NCBI RefSeq assembly: GCF_000024345.1
Contig: NC_013729.1
Location: 6,944,001 to 7,008,000, forward strand
Source of the DNA: Kribbella flavida DSM 17836
Lineage (GTDB): Bacteria > Actinomycetota > Actinomycetes > Propionibacteriales > Kribbellaceae
Length of the DNA stretch: 64,000 nt
Direction of reading: 5' to 3'
Shown here: positions 51,818 to 61,565 of the stretch, piece after piece
Layout: every line of letters begins with the position of its first letter
Numbering within the stretch: the stretch's first letter is position 1
Translations under genes and position numbers: made by a program
The notes under the pieces: generated by a model
The model's database searches: none
Seen by the model: the letters and a program-made list of their open reading frames with translations, nothing else
Told to the model about the DNA's origin: nothing

Positions 51818-54736
51818 ATGCGGACCCATGCGCCCAAGGTGGTCGGCAGGGATGGGGAGATCGAACAGCTCCACGACCTTTTGGCGGCTGCCCGTTCCGG
51901 CCATGGCGGTGCTGTCTTCCTGACCGGCGAGCCTGGCATCGGCAAGAGCCGGCTCGCCGCGGTAGGCACCACCGAGGCGCTGGATCACGGCATGGTCACT
52001 CTCCGGGGCCGGGTCGTCGCCATCGGTACGACGGTCGCCTTCCGGCCGTTCAGCGAAGCGCTGCTGTCGTTGATTCGCCGGGGAGAGATGCCCGATCCCG
52101 AAGTGCTCGGGCCGTACCGACGGGTACTCGCCCGGCTGATCCCGGACTGGGACGACGGAACCGCCGAGACCGCTGTCTCGGCGGTCGTGCTCGGCGAGGC
52201 GATCCTTCGGCTGCTCGGCACGGCCGGTCGCGATCGCGGCTGCCTGCTCGTCCTGGAAGACCTGCAGGGCGCGGATCCGGAAACGCTAGCCGTCGTCGAG
52301 TACCTGCTGGACAATCTCGAGGACCAGCCGATCGCGCTGATCGCGACCGTTCGCTCCGAACGCTGCCCCGCCGAGGTCGTGGCGCAACTGGCCGATCAGC
52401 GAGGCACTGCCACGCTGACAGAACTCCGTCCTCTCGACCGGGACCAGGTCCGCGAGCTCGCGGCCAACCGGCTCGAGGTCGGGCCGGAAGCCGTCCCGGA
52501 CCAGCTCGCCGATCGCCTCTGGACCGACAGCGCCGGCATCCCCTTCATCGCCGAGGAGTTGCTGCAGGAAGCCAGCAGGTCGGGCCAACTGCTGGCCGGT
52601 GGCGACGGTGTGGTGCAGGTTGCCGACGACCTCCGGATGACCATTCCGGCCGCTGTGGTGCACAGCATCAACAGCCGGACCGACCAGTTGGGTCCACAGT
52701 CCCGAGAGCTGCTTGTCCTGGCAGCGGTGATCGGGCACCGTTTCCCGCTGAGCGTGGTCCGGCAAGCCAGTGCGATCGACGAACGGCAACTGCTCGCCAC
52801 CCTGCGGGCCGGCCTGGCCGCACAGCTGGTCGGGCCGGACGAACCGGTTCCCGACTGGTACGCGTTTCGCCATCCGTTGACCGCCGAGGCACTGCTCGCC
52901 GGGCTGAACCCGACCGAGCGTGCGACGTTGGCCGGCCGGTGCGCCGACGCAATCGAGTTGCTCCACCCCGGGCTGCCGGGCGAGTGGTCGTTGATGGTCG
53001 CGGAACTGGCCGAGACCGGCGGGAACCCGGCACGTGCGGCACGGTTGTTCGCCGAGGCAGGGCGGAGGGCCTTCGACGAGGGTTCGCTCGGCAGTGCGGC
53101 GCGGCTGCTCGATCGCGCTTTCACCTTGCTGGCCGACGATCCAGATGTCGAGTACCGTGCGGACGTGCTGGGCTCCCTGCTGCTCGCGCTCGGCGAGACA
53201 GGGCAGTTCGAGCACCCGGCCGCCCGGCCGGAGCTTGTCGACCACCTGGCAAGTCGCGGTCTGGACAGTCGCAACGTGGCCCGGCTTCACGTCCGTCTCG
53301 CGGAGTTCAACTACTCCGCCAGTCGCTGGTCCGCTGCGATTTCGCACATCGGCTCCGCCCGAGCCCTGCTCGGACCGGAGGCCGGCGACGCCGACCTCGC
53401 CCCGCTGGAGGCGATCGCGGCGGCGGTCGAAATGACCAGGACCAGTCCGGGCCGGCTCAAGTCGGCCACCGAGCTGGCCACCCGGGCCGCGGAGGCCGCG
53501 CAACGCGCGAACCTGCCGACGGTCGAAGCCGATGCGTGGCAACTGCTCGGCATCCTCGCTCGGGAACACGATCTCGAGCAGTCGATCAGGTACTTCCAGC
53601 GCGCTCGGCAGGTAGCCACCGACAACAACATGGGGCTGCAGCGCGTCGTCGCGCACATCTTCCAGGCGGGCACCATCTACCTCGCCGACGGTGACGGCAC
53701 CGAGCTGGAGACGGCCAGGCAGCAGGCGCTGAAGATCGGGGCGATCCCGAGCGCTTACGACGTCGACCGAATCCTTGCCCAGCAAGCCGTGCTCAGAGCC
53801 GAGTACGACGTGGCCGCGGTGAAGATCGAGGAGTGCCTGGAGGTCACCCGGCGGCTCAAGCTCGGCCGCGGCGCGCCGTACGTGCTGGTGACCAAGGCGA
53901 TGCTGGCCGGCCATCAGTGCCGGCGCGCCGCGATGGAGCAGACCCTCGCCGAACTTGCCGAGTACGGCGAGAGAGCGTCGCACGAGCTGCCGGTGTCCTT
54001 CGGACTGGCGCGGACCTTCTGTGCGCTGCTCGAGGAGAACCGCGAGCTCGCCGAGAACGAGATGGCCCAGGCGCTGGCCTACGACGCCCAGAACCCGAGC
54101 ATGTTCCATCTGGCGGGCAAGAACGGTGTCGGGCTCCTGCTCGGCGTACTCGCCGGCCGAAACAGCTGGGAACACCTTGAAGCGGTGATGGCCACCGCGG
54201 CCAGCCGGATGCGCTGGAACCGGCAATTTGTCCAGTTGGCGCACGCTGTCCTGCTGGGACGGGACGGACGCGCCGAGGAAGCCTCGGCGATGGTCGACGA
54301 GGCGCTGCAAACCGCCGAGATCTATCCGATGGCACGCCACCTCGGTCTGCGGCTGGTGGCCGAGCAGGCGGCGGCCGACGGATGGGGCGATCCCGTGCTC
54401 TGGCTCCGGCTGGCGGAGGAGCACTTCCACCGCGCCGACGTACCGGCTGTCGCCAGTGCCTGCCGGAGCATGTTGCGGCAGCTCGGGGCGACCGTGTCGC
54501 AGCGGCGGTCGGGCAGTGATCAGGTGCCGGCGCATCTGCGGCAGTTGGGGATCACCACCCGGGAGTACGAGGTCTGCCTGTTGCTGGTGGATCGGATCGG
54601 GAACAAGTCGATCGCGTCGCGGTTGCACATCTCTCCCCGTACCGTGGAGAAGCACGTGGCGAGTTTGATGACCAAGACGCGGCAGCCGGATCGTGAGGCG
54701 TTGAGCAGCTTCGCGCGGACGGTGTTGCAGGACTGA
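51818..54736 (+). CDS. LAL-type (large ATP-binding LuxR) transcriptional regulator
   Basis: 972 residues. N-terminal AAA+/STAND-type ATPase with Walker A GEPGIGKSR (residues 37-45) and Walker B LLVLEDLQGAD (about 143-153), a long helical TPR-like middle (about 400-890), and a C-terminal LuxR helix-turn-helix (about 908-965): LGITTREYEVCLLLVDRIGN, KSIASRLHISPRTVEKHVAS. LAL proteins are usually activators of secondary-metabolite or sugar genes in Actinobacteria. It follows the class II lanthipeptide genes in the same direction and is the obvious candidate for their activator, possibly through the 20-bp repeats upstream of lanM. Confidence 0.93.
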   Translation: MRTHAPKVVGRDGEIEQLHDLLAAARSGHGGAVFLTGEPGIGKSRLAAVGTTEALDHGMVTLRGRVVAIGTTVAFRPFSEALLSLIRRGEMPDPEVLGPYRRVLARLIPDWDDGTAETAVSAVVLGEAILRLLGTAGRDRGCLLVLEDLQGADPETLAVVEYLLDNLEDQPIALIATVRSERCPAEVVAQLADQRGTATLTELRPLDRDQVRELAANRLEVGPEAVPDQLADRLWTDSAGIPFIAEELLQEASRSGQLLAGGDGVVQVADDLRMTIPAAVVHSINSRTDQLGPQSRELLVLAAVIGHRFPLSVVRQASAIDERQLLATLRAGLAAQLVGPDEPVPDWYAFRHPLTAEALLAGLNPTERATLAGRCADAIELLHPGLPGEWSLMVAELAETGGNPARAARLFAEAGRRAFDEGSLGSAARLLDRAFTLLADDPDVEYRADVLGSLLLALGETGQFEHPAARPELVDHLASRGLDSRNVARLHVRLAEFNYSASRWSAAISHIGSARALLGPEAGDADLAPLEAIAAAVEMTRTSPGRLKSATELATRAAEAAQRANLPTVEADAWQLLGILAREHDLEQSIRYFQRARQVATDNNMGLQRVVAHIFQAGTIYLADGDGTELETARQQALKIGAIPSAYDVDRILAQQAVLRAEYDVAAVKIEECLEVTRRLKLGRGAPYVLVTKAMLAGHQCRRAAMEQTLAELAEYGERASHELPVSFGLARTFCALLEENRELAENEMAQALAYDAQNPSMFHLAGKNGVGLLLGVLAGRNSWEHLEAVMATAASRMRWNRQFVQLAHAVLLGRDGRAEEASAMVDEALQTAEIYPMARHLGLRLVAEQAAADGWGDPVLWLRLAEEHFHRADVPAVASACRSMLRQLGATVSQRRSGSDQVPAHLRQLGITTREYEVCLLLVDRIGNKSIASRLHISPRTVEKHVASLMTKTRQPDREALSSFARTVLQD

Positions 54737-54846
54737 TCCCGGGGTCCGCGCGTGTGCTCAGGCGGTGGGTGCCCGGTCGGTGATAGGTGTCGACGCACGG
54801 ACCTCAGGGGGTGGCCGCCCACCCCGCGGCGCGCGTCGTTCCGTCG

Positions 54847-54875
54847 ATAATTTATGAACGCTCGCTTTATATATA
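54847..54875 (+). promoter_or_regulatory. AT-rich promoter/operator region of the ROK gene
   Basis: The stretch is almost pure A/T at both ends (ATAATTTAT and TTTATATATA) within a very GC-rich context, with TTTAT repeated at 54851-54855 and 54866-54870, 15 bp apart. It ends about 30 bp before the ROK start. ROK/NagC-type regulators bind A/T-rich repeats of this kind and often control their own gene. Confidence 0.5.
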
Positions 54876-54906
54876 GGATGGGCGAGTGGCAGGCAAGGGG
54901 TCGGAC

Positions 54907-56136
54907 ATGGGCAAGGGAACGGTCGGCGGCGGCGGTACGACGATGCTGCGGCGGATCAACGTGGCGGCGGTGCTGGACGCGGTCCGGCGGTCCGCCCCGG
55001 CGCCGCTGCGGGTCGCGGAGCTGGTCGAGCGGACCGGTCTGGCCAGACCGACCGTCGCGCAGGCCGTCGACGAGCTGCTGGACAACGGCTGGTTGCAGCA
55101 GCACGGTCCCGACTCCGCCGACCGCTCGCTGGGCCGGCCGGCCATCCGGGTCTCGCTGCGCGGCCGCGCGGCGCCGGTGCTCGGGCTGGACGTCGGCCCG
55201 CACCGGGTGACCGTCGGTGTCTCCGACCTGGCCGGTCGCAAGCTGTCCCTCGTCCGCCGGTCCGGCCCGGGCTGGACCGCCCAGGAGCTGCTCGGCGTGA
55301 TCAGCGAGGTGATCACCGAGGCGCTGGACGAGGCGGAGGTCCCGGCCGAGGACATCGCCGCGGCGGTCGCCGCCAGCCCGGGCATCGTCGACGAGCACAC
55401 CGGCCGGGTCCAGCTGGCCCCGAGCGTGCCGGGCTGGTCCTCGGTCGACCTGGTCAAGCACGTACGCAGCCTGCTCGACTGCCCGGTGATGCTCGACAAC
55501 GACGCCAACCTGGCTGCCCTGGCGATCGCCGCCGCCCGGGGCGGGACCGGCACGCTGCTGGCCGTCCAGTGGGGTGAGCGGCTCGGTGCCGGCATCGTGA
55601 TCGACGGCCGGCTGCACCGCGGCACCGGCGCCGCCGGCGAGATCGGCTTCATCGCGACCGCGACGGACGACGTGATCAATCCCGAGGACAGTCGCGGACC
55701 GTTGGAGCGTGCCGTCGGTTCCGAGGCGATCGCCGCGCTCGGCCGGCAGGCCGTGCTCGACCACCCGGACTCCCGGCTCGCCGAGCTCGGCCGCGACCAG
55801 CTGGACACGGCCGACGTGTTCGCCGCGGCCGCCGAGCGTGATCCGGTGGCTCAGGCCGTCGTGCAGCAGGTCGCCCGCGACTTCGCCCGCGCGCTGGCCC
55901 CCGCTGTCCTGGTGCTCGACCCGACGGCCGTGGTGATCGGTGGCGGCGTCGCCCGCGCCGGCGCCGTACTGCTCGACGCCATCTCCGACCAGCTGCGGCT
56001 GCTCACGCTCAACCACCCGAAGCTGGAACTGTCCGCGCTCGCCGAGGACGCTGTCGTCACCGGCGCGATGCGGATGGCGCTGGACGAGGTGTGGCAGCGC
56101 AAGCTCCCGACTCCGGCGCTGACCACCACCGCATAA
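54907..56136 (+). CDS. ROK-family transcriptional regulator
   Basis: About 409 residues. N-terminal winged helix (MLRRINVAAVLDAVRRSAPA; RVAELVERTGLARPTVAQAV) followed by a ROK/ASKHA domain: VLGLDVGPHRVTVGVSDLAG, AAVAASPGIVDEHTGRVQLA, VMLDNDANLAALAIAAARGG, GERLGAGIVIDGRLHRGTGA and AAGEIGFI. The usual zinc-binding CxCGxxGC motif of ROK kinases is missing. ATG 54907 is preferred, with AAGGGG six bases upstream; GTG 54886 would add seven residues. Not linked to a sugar transporter here, so the effector is unknown. Confidence 0.88.
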   Translation: MGKGTVGGGGTTMLRRINVAAVLDAVRRSAPAPLRVAELVERTGLARPTVAQAVDELLDNGWLQQHGPDSADRSLGRPAIRVSLRGRAAPVLGLDVGPHRVTVGVSDLAGRKLSLVRRSGPGWTAQELLGVISEVITEALDEAEVPAEDIAAAVAASPGIVDEHTGRVQLAPSVPGWSSVDLVKHVRSLLDCPVMLDNDANLAALAIAAARGGTGTLLAVQWGERLGAGIVIDGRLHRGTGAAGEIGFIATATDDVINPEDSRGPLERAVGSEAIAALGRQAVLDHPDSRLAELGRDQLDTADVFAAAAERDPVAQAVVQQVARDFARALAPAVLVLDPTAVVIGGGVARAGAVLLDAISDQLRLLTLNHPKLELSALAEDAVVTGAMRMALDEVWQRKLPTPALTTTA

Positions 56137-56182
56137 TTTCTGCAGCGGTTTGCTCGTCCTGACCGGCGGGCACCGCGCACCC

Positions 56183-56668
56183 ATGAGCACCTGGACCGAG
56201 AGCCGCCCGGTTCGCAGCGCCGGCGTACTGGTTCTGCTGGTCGCCGCGGTCGCCGCCGCGGCGCTGATCGGCGTCCTCGGGGTGGACGGCACCGCCGAGC
56301 GCTACCAGCAGCTGCAGCAGCCGTCCTGGGCGCCGCCGAGCTGGCTGTTCGGCCCGGTGTGGACAGTCCTGTACGCCATGATCGCCGTCAGCGGCTGGCT
56401 CGTCTGGCGCCGCGTCGGCTGGAGCCGCGCACTCGTCCCGTACGCCGTCCAACTGCTCCTCAACGCCGCCTGGACTCCGCTGTTCTTCGGCGCCGGAGCG
56501 ATCGGACCGGCCCTGGTGGAGATCGTGCTGCTCTGGGCCACCATCGCGTGGACCGTGCTCACCTTCGCCCGGGTCCGCCGGTCCGCCGCGGCCCTGCTGG
56601 TTCCGTACTGGGCCTGGACCACCTTCGCCACCGCGCTGAACGCCTCGATCTGGTGGCTCAACCGCTGA
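56183..56668 (+). CDS. TspO/MBR-family membrane protein
   Basis: About 161 residues from ATG 56183 (MSTWTESRPVRSAG). Five membrane helices, with family motifs QQPSWAPPSWLFGPVWTVLY, GWLVWRRVGW, LLLNAAWTPLFFGA and PYWAWTTFATALNASIWWLN. TspO proteins bind tetrapyrroles and cholesterol-like ligands and are tied to porphyrin export or breakdown and stress responses. It lies 46 bp after the ROK gene in the same direction, perhaps co-transcribed. Confidence 0.92.
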   Translation: MSTWTESRPVRSAGVLVLLVAAVAAAALIGVLGVDGTAERYQQLQQPSWAPPSWLFGPVWTVLYAMIAVSGWLVWRRVGWSRALVPYAVQLLLNAAWTPLFFGAGAIGPALVEIVLLWATIAWTVLTFARVRRSAAALLVPYWAWTTFATALNASIWWLNR

Positions 56669-56717
56669 GCTGACCACTCGGCACACGGCTGTGACACTGC
56701 AGTGGGATGATCACTGC

Positions 56718-59700
56718 GTGTCAGGGCAACAGGCCATCCCGAAGTGGCAGCAGTCGGCAGCCGGCTGGGTAGGTCTGGCGGTCGTCAGCGCGGCCATCTG
56801 GTCGTTCGTCGCGGTCCCGCTGCACCTGGTCGCTCCCGAGGTGGTGAAGCGGGTCGAGGGAGTCATCGACTTCACCGGCATCCCGGCCGGGCACACGTTT
56901 CTCTCCGCGGTCTACCTGGCTGTCGTCGGCAGCGCGCTGCTGCGCGGCAAACGAGCTGCCCTGCTCTGGGTGCTGTGGGTTTTCGAGGGCCTGACGCTGG
57001 TCACCCAGATCGCCGCGCTCGGCTTCATCAGCGTGCGGATCGCGAACCCGAACGACCCCGACCTGATCGCCGAGTTCGGCCGCGCCTCGATCGAGGACCT
57101 GGAGGTCGGCATCGTCCGGGTGCTCGTGCCGGCGCTGCTGATCGTGCTGCTGTGGCGGATCCGGGACAGCTTCCCCGCCCGGCTCGCCCCGGGCAGCCGG
57201 CGGGTGGCGATCGGCGTACTGGTCACCGGCCTGCTGATCTCGATCGCGGTCAGCATCGCGCTGACCCAGGTCGTCCCGAACACGCTGCAGGGCCAGAAGG
57301 AGAAGATCGGCTGGGCGGTGTTCTCCGCCTTCGGCCAGAGCCGGGCGCGGATGGGTTCCGGGCACGAGGGGCATGCCTGGGTCGGGCTGACCGTCGGCTT
57401 CCTGTCCGCCGCTTCGCTGGTGATCGCGTTCTGGATCTTCCTGCGCTCGGTCCGCCGGGTCCGCTACCTCAGCCAGGCCGAGGAGCTGCAGGTCCGTCGC
57501 CTGCTGCTCCAGTACGGCGAACGCGACAGCCTCGGCTACTTCGCCACCCGGCGCGACAAGGCCGTCGTCTTCGCGCCCGGCAACGACGCCGCGATCGCGT
57601 ACCGGGTGGTGAACGGGGTCAGCCTGGCCAGCGGCGACCCGCTCGGCGACCCGGCGGCTTGGCCCGGCGCGATCGAGCAGTGGCTCGCCGAGGCCCGCAT
57701 CTACGGCTGGTCCCCGGCCGTTCTGTCGGCCAGCGAGGAGGCCGCCCGCGCGTACGTCGACGCCGGGCTGCGGGCGCTCGCGATGGGGGACGAGGCGATC
57801 ATCGACGTCGCCGACTTCAGCCTCGAGGGCCGGACGATGCGGCCGGTCCGGCAGGCCGTCACCCGGGTCCAGCGAGCCGGCTACCACGCTCAGGTCGTCC
57901 GGCACGGCGACCTCGCGCCGGACGACCTCGCGCAGTACGTCGAGCTGGCGGAGCGGTGGCGCGGGGCGCGGACCGAGCGCGGGTTCTCGATGGCGCTCGG
58001 CCGGCTCGGGGACGCCGCCGACGCGCGCTGCGTGATGGTGATCGCGCGGGACGCCGGCGGCGCCGTGCGCGGCCTGCTCTCGTTCGTGCCGTGGGGCGTG
58101 CGCGGTGTCTCGCTGGACCTGATGCGCCGCGACCCGGAGTCGGTGAACGGGTTGATGGAGTTCATGGTCACCGCGCTGGTGGACGCCTGCGGCGATCTCG
58201 GCGTGCACCGGATCTCGCTGAACTTCGCGATGTTCCGGGAGATCTTCAGCGACGCCGAGCGGGTCGGCGCCGGGCCGGTGCTGCGGCTGACGAACGCGCT
58301 GCTCACCGCGGCCTCGCGGTTCTGGCAGCTGGAGAGCCTCTACCAGTCGAACGAGAAGTACCTGCCCCGCTGGTCCCCGCGGCTGATCTGCTACTCGCGG
58401 GGCGCTTCGCTCGCGCAGGTGCTGCTCGCGGCCGGGACCGCCGAGGGGTTCCTGCCGGCGCCGCGGCCGTGGACCCGGGTCGACGCCCGCAGTACCGCGG
58501 ACCGCAACGCCATCGCGGTCGGCGACGACGGCCGGTTCGCGATCACCGTGCAGGAGCAGGAGGACGAGCTGCTCCGGCCCGCGCTGCCGGACCGCCGGCT
58601 CACCGAGCAGGAACGCATCCGGCGGGCCAAGTCGTCCGCGATGGTTGCTGAGGGCATCGATCCGTACCCGGTCTCGGTGCCGAGGACCGAAACCCTGGAG
58701 CGGATCCTCGCGCTGCACCAGAACCTGCCGCCCGACCACCACACCGGTCACCACGTCTCGGTCACCGGGCGGGTGATGCGGCTGCGCGACCACGGCAACC
58801 TGGCGTTCGCCCAGCTGCAGGACGGCCTCGACCAGCTGCAGGTGATGCTCGCGGCCGGCACCTGCCCGGCCGAGGACCTGCGGAACTGGGACCGGTTCGT
58901 GGACATCGGCGACCACGTCAGCGTCACCGGCGAGGTGGTGACGAGTCGCCGGGGCGAGCTGTCGGTCGCGGTGACCGGCTGGACGATGGCGGCCAAGTGC
59001 CTGCACCCGTTGCCGGACAAACGCAAGGGTTTCACCGATCCCGAGGCCCGGGTCCGGCAGCGCCACCTCGACCTGGTGACGAACCCGGACGCGCTGCGGA
59101 TGCTGCGGCACCGCAGCACCGCGGTACGGGCCCTGCGGCACGGGTTCGAGGCGCGCGGATTCGTCGAGGTGGAGACGCCGATGCTGCAGGCGGTGCACGG
59201 CGGGGCGAACGCGCGGCCGTTCGTCACCCACATCAACGCCTACGACACCGACCTGTTCCTGCGGATCGCGCCGGAGCTGTTCCTCAAGCGGCTCGGCGTC
59301 GGCGGACTCGGCAAGGTCTTCGAGCTGAACCGCAACTTCCGCAACGAGGGCGCCGACGCCACCCACAACCCCGAGTTCACCTCGGTCGAGGCGTACCAGC
59401 CGTACGCCGACTACCACGTGATGCGCGAGCTGACCCGGGAGCTGCTGCTGGAGACGGCCGTCGCGGTGTTCGGCAAAGCGGTGGTCCAGCGCGACGGTGC
59501 GGAGCTCGACATCTCCGGCGACTGGCCGGTCGTCACCGTGCACGACGCGGTCAGCCGCGCCGCCGGGGTCACGATCGACCCCGGTACGCCGGTCAGCCGG
59601 CTGCGGGAGATCTGCGCGCAGCACGGCGTCCGGGCCGGCTTCGACCTGTCGGCCGGCGAGCTCGTCCTCGAGCTGTACGACGAGCTGGTGGAGCCGCGGA

Positions 59701-60071
59701 CCACGCTACCGACGTTCTACACCGACTTCCCGCTGGAGACGTCGCCGCTGCCCCGGGGCCACCGCACCGATCCGCGGCTGGCCGAACGCTGGGACCTGGT
59801 CGCCTTCGGCGCGGAGATCGGTACGGCGTACTCGGAGCTGGTGGACCCGGTCGAGCAGCGCCGGCGGTTGACCGAGCAGTCGCTGAAGGCGGCCGCGGGC
59901 GACCCGGAGGCGATGTCGCTGGACGAGGACTTCCTGGCCGCGCTGGAGTACGCGCTGCCGCCGACCGGTGGGCTCGGGCTGGGCGTCGACCGGATCCTGA
60001 TGATGCTGACCGGCCAGAACATCCGGGCCACGCTGGCCTTCCCGTTCGTCCGTCCCACCCCCCGGAGCTGA
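56718..60071 (+). CDS. lysX: LysX, lysylphosphatidylglycerol synthase fused to lysyl-tRNA synthetase
   Basis: About 1,117 residues. Six or more N-terminal membrane helices (about 1-235), then a DUF2156/phosphatidylglycerol lysyltransferase domain (about 250-590, with VRRLLLQYGERDSLGYFATR, KAVVFAPGNDAAIAYRVVNG and VHRISLNFAMFREIF). An OB-fold anticodon-binding domain follows (VSVTGRVMRLRDHGNLAFAQ) and finally a class II synthetase core with motif 2 FELNRNFRNEGADATHNPEF and motif 3 GLGLGVDRILMMLTG. It charges tRNA with Lys and transfers it to phosphatidylglycerol, lowering membrane charge and giving resistance to cationic peptides. That may matter in a strain making two lanthipeptides. GTG 56718 is chosen; GTG 56691 is possible. 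Confidence 0.93.
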   Translation: MSGQQAIPKWQQSAAGWVGLAVVSAAIWSFVAVPLHLVAPEVVKRVEGVIDFTGIPAGHTFLSAVYLAVVGSALLRGKRAALLWVLWVFEGLTLVTQIAALGFISVRIANPNDPDLIAEFGRASIEDLEVGIVRVLVPALLIVLLWRIRDSFPARLAPGSRRVAIGVLVTGLLISIAVSIALTQVVPNTLQGQKEKIGWAVFSAFGQSRARMGSGHEGHAWVGLTVGFLSAASLVIAFWIFLRSVRRVRYLSQAEELQVRRLLLQYGERDSLGYFATRRDKAVVFAPGNDAAIAYRVVNGVSLASGDPLGDPAAWPGAIEQWLAEARIYGWSPAVLSASEEAARAYVDAGLRALAMGDEAIIDVADFSLEGRTMRPVRQAVTRVQRAGYHAQVVRHGDLAPDDLAQYVELAERWRGARTERGFSMALGRLGDAADARCVMVIARDAGGAVRGLLSFVPWGVRGVSLDLMRRDPESVNGLMEFMVTALVDACGDLGVHRISLNFAMFREIFSDAERVGAGPVLRLTNALLTAASRFWQLESLYQSNEKYLPRWSPRLICYSRGASLAQVLLAAGTAEGFLPAPRPWTRVDARSTADRNAIAVGDDGRFAITVQEQEDELLRPALPDRRLTEQERIRRAKSSAMVAEGIDPYPVSVPRTETLERILALHQNLPPDHHTGHHVSVTGRVMRLRDHGNLAFAQLQDGLDQLQVMLAAGTCPAEDLRNWDRFVDIGDHVSVTGEVVTSRRGELSVAVTGWTMAAKCLHPLPDKRKGFTDPEARVRQRHLDLVTNPDALRMLRHRSTAVRALRHGFEARGFVEVETPMLQAVHGGANARPFVTHINAYDTDLFLRIAPELFLKRLGVGGLGKVFELNRNFRNEGADATHNPEFTSVEAYQPYADYHVMRELTRELLLETAVAVFGKAVVQRDGAELDISGDWPVVTVHDAVSRAAGVTIDPGTPVSRLREICAQHGVRAGFDLSAGELVLELYDELVEPRTTLPTFYTDFPLETSPLPRGHRTDPRLAERWDLVAFGAEIGTAYSELVDPVEQRRRLTEQSLKAAAGDPEAMSLDEDFLAALEYALPPTGGLGLGVDRILMMLTGQNIRATLAFPFVRPTPRS

Positions 60072-60164
60072 GCTCGCGCCGCAGCCCGTGCACGTCCGGG
60101 TCGCGGGTGCACCGGACGAGCCTTACGCTTTGCCGACAAGGATTTTCCATCCTGGGGGGCAGCG

Positions 60165-61115
60165 ATGCGGAAGATGGTCTCGGTGGCGCTGGGGGTGGCG
60201 CTGCTCGGTCTGGCGACCGGCTGTGGGAACGGCGACGACGCCGCGGACGACGCGCCGACGAGCTCGGCGACGACGACGTCGGTCCCGACAGCGAGCGCGC
60301 CGGCCAGCGCGCCCAGTGCGCCGGCGTCCACACCGGCGGGGCCGGTGACCGGAGCGCAGTACCAGGCACAGCTGGCCGAGGCGGACCGACGCATCGCCGC
60401 CGAGGTACGCGGCCTCACCGGCGCCAACTCCGCGACCAATCTGCAGAACGCGATCCTGAGCCTGTCGGAGCGACTGACGACCGAAGCGACAATGCTGGGC
60501 GCCCTCCAGGTTCAGCCGCACGTCGCCGCTGCGCACAAAACGCTGCAGACCCGGCTTCGCGCGGCAGCCACGGCGTTGTCGGCGCACGACACGGTCGGGA
60601 CCGACGCCAAGTGCGGCGGCGTCGTCTACACCTCCCAGACCGTGCAGCGGAAGCTGACCGCGGACCTGACCGCGGCGGTCACCCCGTTGGCCAAGCTCGG
60701 GCTGAGGTTCGGCACCTCGCTGCCGAAGGTCGAGCCGGAGCCCGCCGACCAGCGCCCGTCGAACGGCGACGTCCTGGTCCGTTCGGGTCCGCGCGGCTCG
60801 GGCCGGCTGCAGGTGAAGAACGGGACCGCCCAGGACGTCGCGGTGGCCGTGGTCACCGACGGCAAGCCGCCGGCCAAGCCGCACCTGCTGGTCTACGTGC
60901 AGGCGAAGAAGACCGCGACGATCAGCCGGATCGGCGGCCAGTACCACCTCTACGCCAAGAGCGGCACCGACTGGAACCCGAAGCGCCGGCAGTTCAGCAA
61001 GGACTGCAGCTTCCTGAAGTTCGACCAGGGCTTCGGCCGCAACGAGGGCTGGCGGGTCGACCTGCAACCGTCCGCCCTCGGCAACGCCTCCACCAGCGAC
61101 GTCGCCCCGTTCTGA
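60165..61115 (+). CDS. Hypothetical lipoprotein
   Basis: 316 residues from ATG 60165, with GGGGGGCAG upstream. Signal SVALGVALLGLATGC with lipobox LATGC (Cys about residue 20), a long Ala/Ser/Thr/Pro spacer (about 25-65), a helical region (QYQAQLAEADRRIAAEVRGL; LQNAILSLSERLTTEATMLG), and a beta-rich C-terminal part (LQVKNGTAQDVAVAVVTDGK; KKTATISRIGGQYHLYAKSG). Two Cys (KCGG, DCSF) could form a disulfide. Family not recognised. Stands alone between lysX and the vapBC genes. Confidence 0.78.
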   Translation: MRKMVSVALGVALLGLATGCGNGDDAADDAPTSSATTTSVPTASAPASAPSAPASTPAGPVTGAQYQAQLAEADRRIAAEVRGLTGANSATNLQNAILSLSERLTTEATMLGALQVQPHVAAAHKTLQTRLRAAATALSAHDTVGTDAKCGGVVYTSQTVQRKLTADLTAAVTPLAKLGLRFGTSLPKVEPEPADQRPSNGDVLVRSGPRGSGRLQVKNGTAQDVAVAVVTDGKPPAKPHLLVYVQAKKTATISRIGGQYHLYAKSGTDWNPKRRQFSKDCSFLKFDQGFGRNEGWRVDLQPSALGNASTSDVAPF

Positions 61116-61130
61116 CCGCGAGCGCGGCGG

Positions 61131-61565
61131 CTAGAAATCGTCCGGCAGCAAGCGGTACGCCGCGTGTGGCGTCAGCGGCCGGACCGCACGGAAGTCCCGC
61201 CGGTCGAGCGTCAGGAGGGTGTCGGTCCGGTACTCCGCCGCCAGGGCGACCGTGACGGCGTCCGCGAGATCCAGGTCCAGATCGGCGTAGCGGCGCATCA
61301 CGGCCGTGGCGGTTTGCAGGATCGGCGTGCTGATTTCCGGCACCTGAAAGCGCATCCTCTGCACCTGGGCGAAGAGCAGGTCGAGAATCGCCGTCCGTGC
61401 CGCCGCACCGAGACGTGCCCTGGCAAGGTGGTCGACCTCCGCCAGAACCAGCGGAGACAGGATCACCGTGCCGGCGTCTTGCAGCGCCTGGCGGCAGCCG
61501 GTTGCCTCCTGCGCGTTCCGGTCGAAGGCCGCGATGATGCCGGAGGTATCGGCGACAAGAATCAC
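61131..61565 (-). CDS. vapC: VapC-like PIN-domain toxin
   Basis: 144 residues. The PIN fold's acidic residues are present: Asp6 (LVADTSG), Glu43 (LVLAEVDHL), Asp99/Asp102 (DLDLADA) and Asp121 (LTLDRRDF). VapC toxins are Mg-dependent ribonucleases that cut tRNA or rRNA when freed from their antitoxin. The start overlaps the stop of the upstream RHH antitoxin gene by 4 bp, the standard antitoxin-first order. Confidence 0.9.
   Translation of the reverse strand: MILVADTSGIIAAFDRNAQEATGCRQALQDAGTVILSPLVLAEVDHLARARLGAAARTAILDLLFAQVQRMRFQVPEISTPILQTATAVMRRYADLDLDLADAVTVALAAEYRTDTLLTLDRRDFRAVRPLTPHAAYRLLPDDF

Noticed and set aside
57783-57789. Isolated ATGGGGG half-site inside lysX resembling the lanM operator
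   Set aside because: Only one arm is present within coding sequence; no dyad partner at the required distance.
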